Assembly: GCA_964519905.1 (NCBI GenBank)
Contig: CAZFLN010000002.1
Coordinates: 1-64,000 of the forward strand
Direction: 5' to 3'
Source of the DNA: CAZFLN01 sp964519905
GTDB taxonomy: Bacteria; Patescibacteriota; Microgenomatia; UBA1400; UBA1396
DNA: 64,000 nt
This document shows, piece after piece, positions 1-8,357 of this stretch. Position numbers and translations under genes: made by a program. Within the stretch, counting starts at the first letter, position 1; the number at the start of each line of letters is the position of its first letter. The notes under the pieces were generated by a model. The model was not told the origin of the DNA. It did no database searches and saw only the letters and a program-made list of their open reading frames with translations.

Positions 1-2
1 CT

Positions 3-467
3 CGGAACTTCACCAACGCCGAAAGAATGACCGTAGCCTGGATGGCGTCACCAACACACAAAGCCAATATCCTGCATGGCCAATATCAAGAAACTGGCCT
101 TGCCGTTTTAGAAGGCAACATGAATGGCCGACGAACCACACTCGTGGTCCAACTGTTTGGCAGTCCAGAAACCTTGCCCGCGCCATCACTCCCAGAAAGA
201 GCATTTTCTGCCACTCGATTACTCACTCAGCCAGCGGCGCCTTCGCAAACGATTTTGGGGGTTCAGACAGCCTTTACACCGCTGCATTTTTATCGACTGG
301 GAATTTTATTCATCCTAGGAGTCTTAGTCGGTGTCTTAGTGATGGACAGTCTCCAAGCTCGCCGCAACAAGTGGTCACGCAAAGGAGGCAGGAGCATGGC
401 TCATCTCACCTTGCTCGTGGCAGTTATGGCCACTGTGGCCTTAGCTGAGAGAGGATCGCTCTTATGA
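3..467 (+). CDS. CAP (SCP/PR-1)-domain membrane protein, 3' part
   Basis: The frame is open from the left edge, so the N-terminus lies outside the window. The first visible residues are the tail of a CAP domain: W-x-x-S-P-T-H-x-x-N-I-L, then a Y-x-x-T-G turn and a closing VVQLFG strand. CAP domains are usually extracytoplasmic. A proline-rich linker follows, then a clear transmembrane segment (FYRLGILFILGVLVGVLVM), a basic patch and a second hydrophobic stretch at the C-terminus. The C-terminal membrane anchors suggest a membrane-bound rather than secreted form. The stop overlaps the next start as ATGA (464-467), so the two are probably translationally coupled. Function beyond the CAP fold is not known. 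Confidence 0.75.
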   Translation, partial: RNFTNAERMTVAWMASPTHKANILHGQYQETGLAVLEGNMNGRRTTLVVQLFGSPETLPAPSLPERAFSATRLLTQPAAPSQTILGVQTAFTPLHFYRLGILFILGVLVGVLVMDSLQARRNKWSRKGGRSMAHLTLLVAVMATVALAERGSLL

Positions 468-745
468 TCGAACAGCACATCAATCAGCAACTCAATCGAC
501 ATCATTACTGGATTGACTACGCCATTTTAATTACTGGCGCTGGCCTGGCTGTTGTTGCGCTCGTTCTCCTCGATCCTTCTCCTGGGATTACCTTCTTGCT
601 CACCGGCTCAATTGGCGTCTTTTATGCCTGCTGGGGCGTATGGCATCATGCGAGAAGTCAAGATCTTTCTTGGCCGGTTGCCCTCGAGTATGTAGCCTTT
701 GGGAGCTTTATCTCGGTGTTGTTAGCCATTAGTCTCCAGGCATAG
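464..745 (+). CDS. small membrane protein, unknown function
   Basis: This 93-residue protein is overwhelmingly hydrophobic, with three likely membrane segments (about residues 19-37, 42-60 and 72-92). The N-terminus is polar and rich in Gln, His and Asn. It starts in an ATGA overlap with the CAP protein, so the pair probably forms one unit, perhaps a membrane complex. No family is recognised. It ends 28 bases before rmuC, which appears to have its own promoter. Confidence 0.6.
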   Translation: MIEQHINQQLNRHHYWIDYAILITGAGLAVVALVLLDPSPGITFLLTGSIGVFYACWGVWHHARSQDLSWPVALEYVAFGSFISVLLAISLQA

Positions 746-773
746 TTCTCCTCAAAACATGTAGAATGAAAGT

Positions 774-1958
774 ATGGATACGACTCAACTCTTACTGAAC
801 TTGGGAATGCTGGCTGGTCTGGGCGCGATTGCGTACCTGGTCTGGAAGCAATCGCAATCGCGCCCAGACCAAGACACAAACGACGAGGAACAGCAGCGTC
901 AACTCATGCGCTCACTCATCAACGAGGTGTTTGGTGAAGTCACCACCAAAGTCACGGAACAAAGTCGCCAGGTACTGCGAGGTGAGCAAGACATGATCGC
1001 CACGAACTTAAAAAGTCGCCAGGCCGAAATCGAGAAAGTGGTAAACGAACTGCGCAGCGAACTCAAAGATCGCCAACGCGACATCCGCCAGCTTGAACAA
1101 GAGCGCGATAAGCAGTTTTCTGAGATTGCCACGCACATCCAAAATCATCAGAAAGTCACCGAGAAACTCAGCCAAGATACCGAAAAACTGCGGACCATTT
1201 TGAGTAACAACCAAGCCCGAGGACAGTGGGGCGAGCAAATTCTCTACGACATTATGGCCACGGCTGGCTTGATCGAAGGAACCCACTTTCGCCGCCAAGT
1301 AAGCTCTGGTGGAGGAGGGGAGATCAGCACGCGCCCAGACGTCACGCTATTGCTCCCTAACCAACGCACCGTCGCCATCGATGTAAAGTTCCCGTATGCC
1401 GCAGTGATTAAAATGGCAGAGGCCGAACAAGCAGAGCATAAAACCGCCGCCAAAAAAGCATTTATCGCCGACGTACGTCAAAAGGTCAAACAAATTATCG
1501 ACCGCGGCTACATCAACCCTGCCGAAAACACACTCGACTACGCCATTTTATTTGTGCCGAACGAAGAGCTCTTCTCATTCATTAATCAGCAGGCTCCAGA
1601 GGTCGTAGAGTATGCCATGAAGAACAAAATCATGCTCGTGTCACCATTTACGTTCTTAATTGTGGCGCGAACGATTATCGAAAGTTATCGCAACTTCATG
1701 GTCGAGAATCGCCTACGAGACATTATTCGAACCATTGGTGATTTTGTTGGCGAATGGGGAAAGTTCGAAGGAGAGTTTGTAAAATTTGACGACAACCTCG
1801 TGCGCCTCCGCAAATCCTACGACACCCTCACCACCACACGCTTCCGACAAATGCGCCGCAAAATCGACAAGATCGAAGAATACCAGCGCGGAGATGTTTT
1901 GGAGGGTGGAGAAACCATACTCCTAGAAAAAGAAAACCTAACACAAGAAACCATATGA
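774..1958 (+). CDS. rmuC: DNA recombination protein RmuC
   Basis: RmuC proteins are membrane-anchored coiled-coil proteins with a restriction-endonuclease-like core; loss affects recombination at inverted repeats, but the biochemical role is unsettled. Here residues 5-24 form an N-terminal anchor, about 35-145 are charged coiled coil, and the conserved core begins at GQWGEQ (about residue 150) and continues through RPDVTLLLPN and AIDVKFPYAA, the region carrying the putative nuclease residues. The length (394 aa) is normal. A -10-like TAGAAT at 762-767 ends 6 bases before the ATG and no Shine-Dalgarno is seen, suggesting a leaderless mRNA. The stop overlaps the next gene as ATGA. A long perfect inverted repeat lies in the anchor codons (815-871). 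Confidence 0.93.
   Translation: MDTTQLLLNLGMLAGLGAIAYLVWKQSQSRPDQDTNDEEQQRQLMRSLINEVFGEVTTKVTEQSRQVLRGEQDMIATNLKSRQAEIEKVVNELRSELKDRQRDIRQLEQERDKQFSEIATHIQNHQKVTEKLSQDTEKLRTILSNNQARGQWGEQILYDIMATAGLIEGTHFRRQVSSGGGGEISTRPDVTLLLPNQRTVAIDVKFPYAAVIKMAEAEQAEHKTAAKKAFIADVRQKVKQIIDRGYINPAENTLDYAILFVPNEELFSFINQQAPEVVEYAMKNKIMLVSPFTFLIVARTIIESYRNFMVENRLRDIIRTIGDFVGEWGKFEGEFVKFDDNLVRLRKSYDTLTTTRFRQMRRKIDKIEEYQRGDVLEGGETILLEKENLTQETI
815..871. repeat. 19-bp perfect inverted repeat inside rmuC
   Basis: Bases 815-833 are the exact reverse complement of 853-871 (core GGTCTGGGCGCGATTGCG), separated by 19 bases. The mRNA could fold into a very stable hairpin about 40 bases after the start codon, in the codons for the membrane anchor. 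Both arms are coding, so the repeat constrains the protein on either side. Confidence 0.9.
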
Positions 1959-3052
1959 GTCTTCTAGAAGAAATAACAAATCGTCTCCTTCCTTCAAAAA
2001 AAGAGTCTGCCGAACAAAAACTTGAAAGAGTTTGGCAGGGCATTCAAGATCATCCAAAGAAGGGAGAAGTTAGTGACAATATTTTTCTTCTCTCTCCAAG
2101 TGGAGATACCCGAGTCAAAGGAATGACTGTCTCTAAAGATGATGTTCAAAGATTTCTCAACAAATTCCCTGATCCAGAAACGTATTGGCAACACGCACAG
2201 ACATGGGCAGATGTTTTCTCGCACGCTACAAAAGAAGGGATTCCTGTACGAAGATCGATGCTGAACTCATTCCGAACTTTGGGGGAAATTACGTATCAGC
2301 AAGACTGGAAGAAAAAAATTGAAAACGAGAAAAAGAAAAGAATGAAAGATGCACTCCCCAAAAGCAAGGAGTACTTACAAAACGGAATTATCTCTGGAAA
2401 AATCCCAGATGGTTTTCAGGATGCAGGTCGACAAGCAATCCTCTCCAAGGAAAATAAAACAGTCATTCTAAAATCCCACCGCGAAACAATTCTCGTTGAT
2501 AGACAAGAAGATTTCCATCTGCAAGAACTCATAGAAAATGCAAAAAAAATTGCTGAATCATCAGGAACCGAACAACAAAAAGTTTTTGCAATAATTCAGC
2601 TCGTTTTACAGAGAATAGGGAATTTTCAGAGCCTCAAAAAACTTCAATCACACCTAGAAAAACATGCTTTCGGAAAATTAGTACATCTTGGAGAATTCAA
2701 CAAAGCAGAGGGCTTCCCCGGAGTATGTCGACATATTGCCTTAACCATTCAAACGGTTCTGGGAGACCTGGGATATGACGTGACGATGAGACGCGGAATA
2801 CTTTCTAATCTGCAAATAACAGATGCACACTCTTGGAATGAAATTACACTCGATGGTAAAAAATTTGTCCTTGATGCCTCACTTGGGAGATTTAATACAA
2901 AATCATTCGAACATTTTGTAAACAGTGGTGGTTTTCCTGAACCAGGGAAAGGTGTCGCCCCAGATTTTTATCTGCAAGGATACTCGCAGTATAAAGATGT
3001 AAATGGAAAACTCTTGTATGTTGCCGCGGATTCACTCCAGAGCGAAGAATAA
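1955..3052 (+). CDS. transglutaminase-like protein (putative Cys-His-Asp triad)
   Basis: This 365-residue protein is not from a family I recognise over its full length. The C-terminal third has a transglutaminase/cysteine-peptidase-like signature: C258 in GVCRH, H292 in DAHSWNEI and D307 in FVLDASLG, with the spacing and hydrophobic context of the family's catalytic triad. The N-terminal 200 residues are highly charged and lysine-rich with predicted helices. No signal peptide is visible, so it is probably cytoplasmic. The start overlaps the rmuC stop (ATGA), implying coupling with RmuC. Codons are visibly richer in AAA, GAA and AAT than in rmuC, which may mean recent acquisition. The catalytic assignment is inferred from motif order only. 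Confidence 0.65.
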   Translation: MSLLEEITNRLLPSKKESAEQKLERVWQGIQDHPKKGEVSDNIFLLSPSGDTRVKGMTVSKDDVQRFLNKFPDPETYWQHAQTWADVFSHATKEGIPVRRSMLNSFRTLGEITYQQDWKKKIENEKKKRMKDALPKSKEYLQNGIISGKIPDGFQDAGRQAILSKENKTVILKSHRETILVDRQEDFHLQELIENAKKIAESSGTEQQKVFAIIQLVLQRIGNFQSLKKLQSHLEKHAFGKLVHLGEFNKAEGFPGVCRHIALTIQTVLGDLGYDVTMRRGILSNLQITDAHSWNEITLDGKKFVLDASLGRFNTKSFEHFVNSGGFPEPGKGVAPDFYLQGYSQYKDVNGKLLYVAADSLQSEE

Positions 3053-3054
3053 GG

Positions 3055-3441
3055 TTAAACCGCGCCCTGTTCAATCTCAGCCTGTAATCGTTCAAGTGTA
3101 AACGCAATTTTTCGCTGCATAATTTCCTTGATGTCGATATCAAGCTCCACCGCCAAAAGAATCAAGGAGCCAAGTACATCTGCCAGCTCATCTTCGAGGT
3201 GAGAGTCCTTAAATGCATCTATTTTGGCTTGACGCTGCAGACCAAGTTTGGTGAGAATTTCGTTCGAGAGTTCTCCCAATTCTTCCGTCAGCTTGAGTGT
3301 GCGAGCAAACAATCGCTCATTTTCGCTTTCGATCGGCCACAACGCATTAAGCATGAGAGCAATATCTTTGTAGTCACTCACGATTTGTTCAAGCGTCAGA
3401 GAATCTGAATTTTGTACGGAAGTATTCGTATTTTGAGACAT
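3055..3441 (-). CDS. MazG-like nucleotide pyrophosphohydrolase
   Basis: The 128-residue all-alpha protein carries the MazG/NTP-PPase metal-binding pattern: TEELGELSNEI supplies E-x-x-x-E pairs, and LEDELADVLGSLILLAVEL supplies the downstream E-x-x-D. The family hydrolyses NTPs or dNTPs to the monophosphate and pyrophosphate, often removing damaged or excess nucleotides. It ends 2 bases from the convergent transglutaminase-like gene. A perfect TATAAT (reverse complement of 3448-3453) ends 6 bases before the ATG with no ribosome-binding site, so the mRNA is probably leaderless. It is divergent from the clamp-loader delta-like gene. Confidence 0.8.
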   Translation of the reverse strand: MSQNTNTSVQNSDSLTLEQIVSDYKDIALMLNALWPIESENERLFARTLKLTEELGELSNEILTKLGLQRQAKIDAFKDSHLEDELADVLGSLILLAVELDIDIKEIMQRKIAFTLERLQAEIEQGAV

Positions 3442-3510
3442 TCGACTATTATACCGCGAAAATAGGTCCCTGATCGTGCCCGTTTCACAGAAAAGAGATA
3501 TACTCCTCGT

Positions 3511-4221
3511 ATGAAAGTCGTCCTCACCGGAGAAGCAGAACTCGCTTTACAACAGCGCCTTGCAGCGATTGTTTCGAGCGCACTGGCGAGTGGACAAGAA
3601 AAACACGACCTCGATCTACGAAAAAATTCCCTCGAAGAAACCGAACAACTCCTCGGTGAACAATCACTCTTTGGCGCACAAAAAATTTGGATCGTGCAGG
3701 GCTGGCAAAGCCTTCGGTCACCAAAACAGGCAGATGCACTGCTGACACTTTTTTCAGAACATACCGACGACGTGGTGCTCATAATCCCAGACAAAATCAC
3801 CCCCGCTAAAAAGAAAAAGCTCAGCGCTCCCTGGAAAATCGAAAACTTTTCTTTACCAGCTAATGTGTTTACGTTTTTGGAATCAATTGGCGTGCAACCG
3901 CTCCCGAAACTGTGGCCACTATATTTGCAGGCACTTGACGCAAGTGGGGAGTGGGGAGTGCACGCACTCGCCGCTCGACAAACCTGGATGATCTTGCAGT
4001 ACCAAGCTGGAGAAGAAAGCGTACGCGCCAATCCCTGGATCGCAAAAAAACTCTCAGCGCAAGCCAAAGCCCATTCCACAAAAACATGGCTCCAATTTGC
4101 CAGTGACTTGTTCGACATAGAATTCGGTATCAAATCAGGAAAAAATAAGCTTCCATGGCGTGAGCAATTTGACGTAACCCTCGCCAAGTTGTATGCTCAC
4201 CGCGTGGAAGGGAAATCCTGA
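3511..4221 (+). CDS. holA: DNA polymerase III delta-like subunit
   Basis: Delta opens the sliding clamp as part of the clamp loader. The 236-residue protein is shorter than E. coli HolA (about 340 aa), as is usual in reduced genomes. Matching features are the early LLGEQSLFGAQKIWIV strand-helix (HolA position for E-x-x-L-F), the VVLIIP strand, and a C-terminal helical collar with LFDIEFGIKSG, resembling the HolA L-x-x-x-E-x-x-x-K-x-G signature. A -10-like TATACT (3499-3504) ends 6 bases before the ATG, again suggesting a leaderless transcript. A delta'-like gene lies 2.6 kb downstream. Sequence divergence makes the assignment good but not certain. Confidence 0.72.
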   Translation: MKVVLTGEAELALQQRLAAIVSSALASGQEKHDLDLRKNSLEETEQLLGEQSLFGAQKIWIVQGWQSLRSPKQADALLTLFSEHTDDVVLIIPDKITPAKKKKLSAPWKIENFSLPANVFTFLESIGVQPLPKLWPLYLQALDASGEWGVHALAARQTWMILQYQAGEESVRANPWIAKKLSAQAKAHSTKTWLQFASDLFDIEFGIKSGKNKLPWREQFDVTLAKLYAHRVEGKS

Positions 4222-4359
4222 CGCCAGAAATTTTCTGCGCTCTCAGACCTGTGCCTCCACCGGGGCGACGCGCCGAGCTCAAGTGAAAGCGCCGTCCTCG
4301 CAGTTCCTCAGTAAAATGCTGGCGGAACTCCTAAACCACTGAGCTCCAGTAGGAGTGAT

Positions 4360-5730
4360 ATGTTGAATCCAAAGATTTTCAAGGCGTACGATATTCGTGC
4401 TGAGATCGGCAAAGAACTCGACACCGACGGCGCGCGACGCATCGCTGAAGCCTTCTTCTTGCAGTTTGGACCTGCCAGTGTGGCAGTTGGTCGCGACATG
4501 CGCGTTTCTGGTCCAGAAATTTCTCGAGCGGTCATTGATGAGCTTTTACGCGTTGGCGTACACGTCATTGACTTGGGAGTCATCTCGACCGACTCCTCGT
4601 ACTATGCTGCTGGCACCATGGACATCGACTTTGTCATCATGATTACGGCCAGTCATAATCCTCCTCGTTACAATGGTTTCAAGATCAGCAAGCGTGGCGG
4701 CATTGCTTTGGAAGAAGCTGATATGTTCGCCATTCGCGACATGGCCATGTCCGATGCCACCGCACCAAGTGCGGATACTCCTGGCAGAATCAGTACCGAC
4801 GAAGATGTCGTCGCTCGCTTTGTTGCTCACGCTGTCACACTCATTGATGCCAGTAAAATTAAGCCACTCAAAGTCTTGGTCGATGCTGGAAACGGTATGG
4901 CTGGCAAAATAGTTCCAGAGCTCAGCAAGCATTTACCAATCGAAATTACCCCAATGTACTTCGAGTTGGACGGGAACTTCCCCAACCACTTAGCCAATCC
5001 ACTCATCCCAGAAGGACAAGCCGACGCTAAAGCAGCCTTGCAAAAGGGTGGATACGACCTCGGAGCACTCTTTGACGGCGACGGCGACCGCATGTTCTTG
5101 ATGGACGAAAGTGGAGAATTCATTTCGGGAACCATCACCACCGCAATGGTTGCCAAGCAAATCCTCAAGATGAACCCGGGCAGCATGATTCTGTATAACG
5201 CCATTTGTGGCCGAATCGTGCCAGAAACCATCGAAACACTGGGCGGAAAAAGCCAACGCACTCGAGTGGGGCACAGTATCATCAAGCGAGACATGCGCGC
5301 TCACGACGCCATCTTTGCTGGTGAGCATTCTGGTCACTATTTCTTCCGCGACTTTTTCTCTGCCGACAGTGGACTGATCACGTTCCTGTACGTGCTGCAG
5401 CTGATCTCTGAGGAGAATAAGCCAGTCAGCCAAATTGTGTCCGAGTTCGATGTATATCCACAAAGTGGTGAAATTAACTTTGAGGTACAAGACCGCGAAC
5501 CAATCCTGGCTGACCTCAAGTCTACCTTTGGTGACCAAGCCCAAACCGTTGACGATCTCGACGGAGTTTCTATCTGGTACGCCGACTGGTGGGTGAACGT
5601 TCGTGGTTCAAACACACAGCCAGTGCTTCGCTTAAACGTCGAAGCCAACTCGCAAGAAATTCTCACCGAAAAAGTCGCGGCGCTGCGCGCGATTATCGAG
5701 AAACATGGTGGAGTAGAGGTACACGAATAA
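4360..5730 (+). CDS. manB: phosphomannomutase/phosphoglucomutase
   Basis: This alpha-D-phosphohexomutase interconverts hexose 6- and 1-phosphates, feeding nucleotide-sugar synthesis. All four family signatures are present: the phosphoserine loop TASHNPPRYNG (S98 phosphorylated), the metal loop DGDGDR, the sugar-binding GEHSGHYFF, and the C-terminal phosphate-binding RGSNTQPVLR. The length (456 aa) is typical of bacterial PMM/PGM. GTAGGAGTGAT just upstream is a good Shine-Dalgarno, so unlike several neighbours it has a leader. The PGI/PMI gene follows after 26 bases, and GalU and the glycosyltransferases elsewhere in the window could use its product. Confidence 0.93.
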   Translation: MLNPKIFKAYDIRAEIGKELDTDGARRIAEAFFLQFGPASVAVGRDMRVSGPEISRAVIDELLRVGVHVIDLGVISTDSSYYAAGTMDIDFVIMITASHNPPRYNGFKISKRGGIALEEADMFAIRDMAMSDATAPSADTPGRISTDEDVVARFVAHAVTLIDASKIKPLKVLVDAGNGMAGKIVPELSKHLPIEITPMYFELDGNFPNHLANPLIPEGQADAKAALQKGGYDLGALFDGDGDRMFLMDESGEFISGTITTAMVAKQILKMNPGSMILYNAICGRIVPETIETLGGKSQRTRVGHSIIKRDMRAHDAIFAGEHSGHYFFRDFFSADSGLITFLYVLQLISEENKPVSQIVSEFDVYPQSGEINFEVQDREPILADLKSTFGDQAQTVDDLDGVSIWYADWWVNVRGSNTQPVLRLNVEANSQEILTEKVAALRAIIEKHGGVEVHE

Positions 5731-5756
5731 ACTTTCCAACAAACAGAAGGATCAAC

Positions 5757-6833
5757 ATGAATCAATCTATTTTAGACAACGCAGAAGACATAAAAAAACT
5801 CGATAAGTCCAATGTTTTAGGGTCGATCCAATCCTTGGCCGATCAAATCCAAGACGCCTGGACGCAAGTGCAAGAACTCGAGATCTCGATCGACACAAGT
5901 CGTGTACAAAACATCGTCGTCTCTGGTATGGGTGGTTCTGGACTTGGTCCAGACGTGATTAAGCAGACATTTAAGCGTTCACTCAAAATGCCATTCGAGA
6001 TTTACAACGACTATCGTTTACCAGCATACGTGAGCGAAAACTCGCTCGTGATCTTGGCAAGTTATTCCGGTACTACGGAAGAAACACTGTCAGCTGCTCA
6101 AGACGCGATCGCAGCAGGTGCCCAAATTTTGGTCATCTCCACCGGCGGTGATCTGCAAAAACTCCAAGAACAGCACAACTGGGGTGGATACATCATCCAG
6201 CCACGTTACAACCCATCTAATCAGCCTCGTATGGCAGTTGGGTACGCAGTGTTTGGCGTTATTGCGATGCTCACCAAAGCAGGCATTCTCAACGTGAGTC
6301 ACGATGAAGTGATCTCTGTCGTGAACACAGTCAAGCAAACACTCCAAGACTTGGACGTGAGTGTGCCTCAAGACAAGAATCCAGCCAAACAAATGGCTTT
6401 CCAGATCTTGGGTCGAGTCCCGGTGTTGGTAGCTGCCGAGCACTTGGCCGGAGGCGTACATGTTTTCCACAATCAAATTAATGAAAACAGTAAGTCCTAC
6501 GCCGAAATCCGACTCATTCCAGAGTTAAATCATCACTTGATGGAAGGCTTACAGTTCCCGGCTGATCTGGATAAAAGCTTGTTCTTCTTGCTCTTCCAAT
6601 CATCGTTGTACCATGAGCGCACACAAAAGCGTTTTGAGGTCACTCAAGACGTGATCGAGCGCGCCAACATCGATGCCACGACTCTGATGATCGACGGCGC
6701 AACCGCTCTGGAACAAAACTTCGAAGTCATCGCCTTTGGCGCGTACGTCAATTTCTATTTGGCCATGCTCGAAGGAATTGATCCTGCTCCCATTCCAACT
6801 GTGGACTACTTCAAAGAACAACTCAAGAAATAA
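5757..6833 (+). CDS. bifunctional phosphoglucose/phosphomannose isomerase
   Basis: The family isomerises fructose-6-phosphate to glucose- or mannose-6-phosphate and is common in archaea and CPR bacteria. The two SIS domains are visible: SGMGGSGLGPD (about residues 60-70) binds phosphate, ASYSGTTEET (about 100-110) is the sugar-binding loop, and the C-terminal domain carries FHNQINENSKSYAE. I placed the start at ATG 5757, behind AGAAGG; the longer frame upstream has no family similarity and overlaps the mutase. With phosphomannomutase it makes a two-gene sugar-phosphate unit. Its stop and the next start share a base (TAATG). Confidence 0.92.
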   Translation: MNQSILDNAEDIKKLDKSNVLGSIQSLADQIQDAWTQVQELEISIDTSRVQNIVVSGMGGSGLGPDVIKQTFKRSLKMPFEIYNDYRLPAYVSENSLVILASYSGTTEETLSAAQDAIAAGAQILVISTGGDLQKLQEQHNWGGYIIQPRYNPSNQPRMAVGYAVFGVIAMLTKAGILNVSHDEVISVVNTVKQTLQDLDVSVPQDKNPAKQMAFQILGRVPVLVAAEHLAGGVHVFHNQINENSKSYAEIRLIPELNHHLMEGLQFPADLDKSLFFLLFQSSLYHERTQKRFEVTQDVIERANIDATTLMIDGATALEQNFEVIAFGAYVNFYLAMLEGIDPAPIPTVDYFKEQLKK

Positions 6834-7504
6834 TGAAAAGGGTAGGAGTGAGTGAGGAAAAAGTTTTCACGAGCCGAATTCTCCTCACTCCTGACTCTTT
6901 TGGATATACAGAGATATATTCTTATATAGTTTCCACTGAAAATATATCAAAACATCTCTTTGTATATCTAAATGATGAAAAAAGTATAAAAATAGAACAC
7001 ATTCGCCAATTACAACAAGATCTTGCAAATGCTCCATTAGACGCTGAGACCACTCGAGTCGTCGTCATTCATCCACTTGAAAAGATTCTCCACGTTGCCC
7101 AACAAGCACTCCTCAAGCTGTTAGAAGAACCACCGATTCGAACACAGATTTTTTTGGTCGGAAATTCTTTACACGGACTCACTCCAACTATTTTGTCTCG
7201 ATGCCAAGTTGTACGAGTTGCAGACTCGAGTGACAACCGAAGCCAAGACCTAAACCAGAGAAACTTCTGGGATGAAATAGAAAACGCCACTCCAGAGGAA
7301 ATGATTCGAGTCTTCAGCCAAGCTCCAGAGAAAAAAGAAGAAGCCCTTATCTGGATTCGCCAGCAGCTGGCTCACCGTCCACAACAGCCGTCAGAAAAAA
7401 CGACCAAACTCATAGAAGCACTCGGACTAGCCTATGAAGCACTCATTAGTAACGTCTCGCCTAAACTCACGTGGGCGAGAATTGTGGCAAAAGTTTCGAA
7501 ATAA
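6833..7504 (+). CDS. holB: DNA polymerase III delta'-like subunit
   Basis: Delta' is an AAA+-fold clamp-loader subunit. The 223-residue protein keeps the central AAA+ signature: IKIEHIRQLQQDL, the Walker-B-like strand RVVVIHPLEKI, the helix AQQALLKLLEEPP, and the sensor-1 strand ending TILSRCQVVRV. The N-terminal P-loop segment is missing or degenerate, which fits delta' (it does not bind ATP in many bacteria). The protein is shorter than E. coli HolB (334 aa) and lacks a full C-terminal collar. It is joined to the PGI/PMI gene by TAATG, an unusual partnership. Confidence 0.82.
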   Translation: MKRVGVSEEKVFTSRILLTPDSFGYTEIYSYIVSTENISKHLFVYLNDEKSIKIEHIRQLQQDLANAPLDAETTRVVVIHPLEKILHVAQQALLKLLEEPPIRTQIFLVGNSLHGLTPTILSRCQVVRVADSSDNRSQDLNQRNFWDEIENATPEEMIRVFSQAPEKKEEALIWIRQQLAHRPQQPSEKTTKLIEALGLAYEALISNVSPKLTWARIVAKVSK

Positions 7505-7547
7505 GTGCTTTTAAAAATCGCAAGCACGAGTACTACGAGGCAAGATC

Positions 7548-7597
7548 TGGCGTAATTTTCACTGTTGAGCAGAATTAGATTTTGCTCAAAAACGCCA
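7548..7597. other. nested inverted repeats (possible RNA hairpin)
   Basis: TGGCGT (7548-7553) pairs with ACGCCA (7592-7597), and inside it TTGAGCA (7565-7571) pairs with TGCTCAA (7583-7589). A shorter pair, GTGCTT/AAGCAC, lies just upstream (about 7505-7526). The structure follows the delta' gene by 44 bases. There is no clear T-run, so it is not a textbook terminator. Confidence 0.45.
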
Positions 7598-7632
7598 TAG
7601 AATACCTTCCTTAAACCTGATACAGTGATGCT

Positions 7633-8268
7633 GTGCAAGTAGAAAAAAGAACTCAATCTACCGCTTTAATGTCAGAGATTATCGAGTACATTTTTTGGCT
7701 TGTTGGGAAACAACCACAACGATCAAAAAATTTTACTCAACAAGAAGTAGATCAGAATGCTCAAAAATTTATTCAAATAGTAGGAAAAGACAATATTACC
7801 TACTCAGAAAAGGCGCGTTTGCGTTGAAGATATGACGGAAATCTACACAGATCACCCAAACGGATTAGAAAACAAAAATGTCGCAGAAACCGCAAAAGCT
7901 CTCAACCAGCTTCTCACTAAATTTTTGAGAATCCAAAGATCAGAGAAAAAGTAAGAAATTCAAAAGGTTTCACCCTTTTAAATCAAAGACAAGACACATA
8001 TCAAATGTACATTGGGATGATGTTTCTAAAACCAGACGAGTTTAGACTTCATCTTGGAATGGACGTAGGAAGCGCACCGATAAACCCTTTCCTGGTATTC
8101 AATCCAAATCACTTGCAAAGTTTGGAAAATTTCTTATCGCAATACCAAATGCACTTTGTTGATACGCCATTTCCGCTAGAAGAACTTCGACACAACTATG
8201 AAAAAGCAATTGCCCGAAATCCAGTTAGAGACTTCGTCAATCGTTTGCTCCGTCGAGGCGAAAAATAA
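7633..8268 (+). pseudogene. frame-broken gene, unknown family
   Basis: Three consecutive open segments in shifting frames read like one protein of about 210 residues: 7633-7827 (GTG start), 7832-7954, and a segment open from about 7921 to 8268. The second shift falls at a run of five T (7922-7926): one extra T would join ALNQLLTKF to FENPKIREKVRNS without a stop. The first shift lies near 7818-7826. The C-terminal part (KPDEFRLHLGMDVGSAPINP and PVRDFVNRLLRRGE) looks like a genuine protein. Either two indels have inactivated the gene or these are assembly errors. No family is recognised. Confidence 0.5.
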
Positions 8269-8357
8269 ATCATTCACAACGTTTCCACGATCTGCAGTCT
8301 CGACTTGCATTTCTGCATCTGGTCGAGTAGAGTAGAGATTCTGTAAGGCATTCTATT

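Noticed and set aside
4222..4359. GC-rich interval before the phosphomutase as an RNA gene
   Set aside because: No stable long-range pairing or promoter could be defined; only the ribosome-binding site near 4350 is clear.
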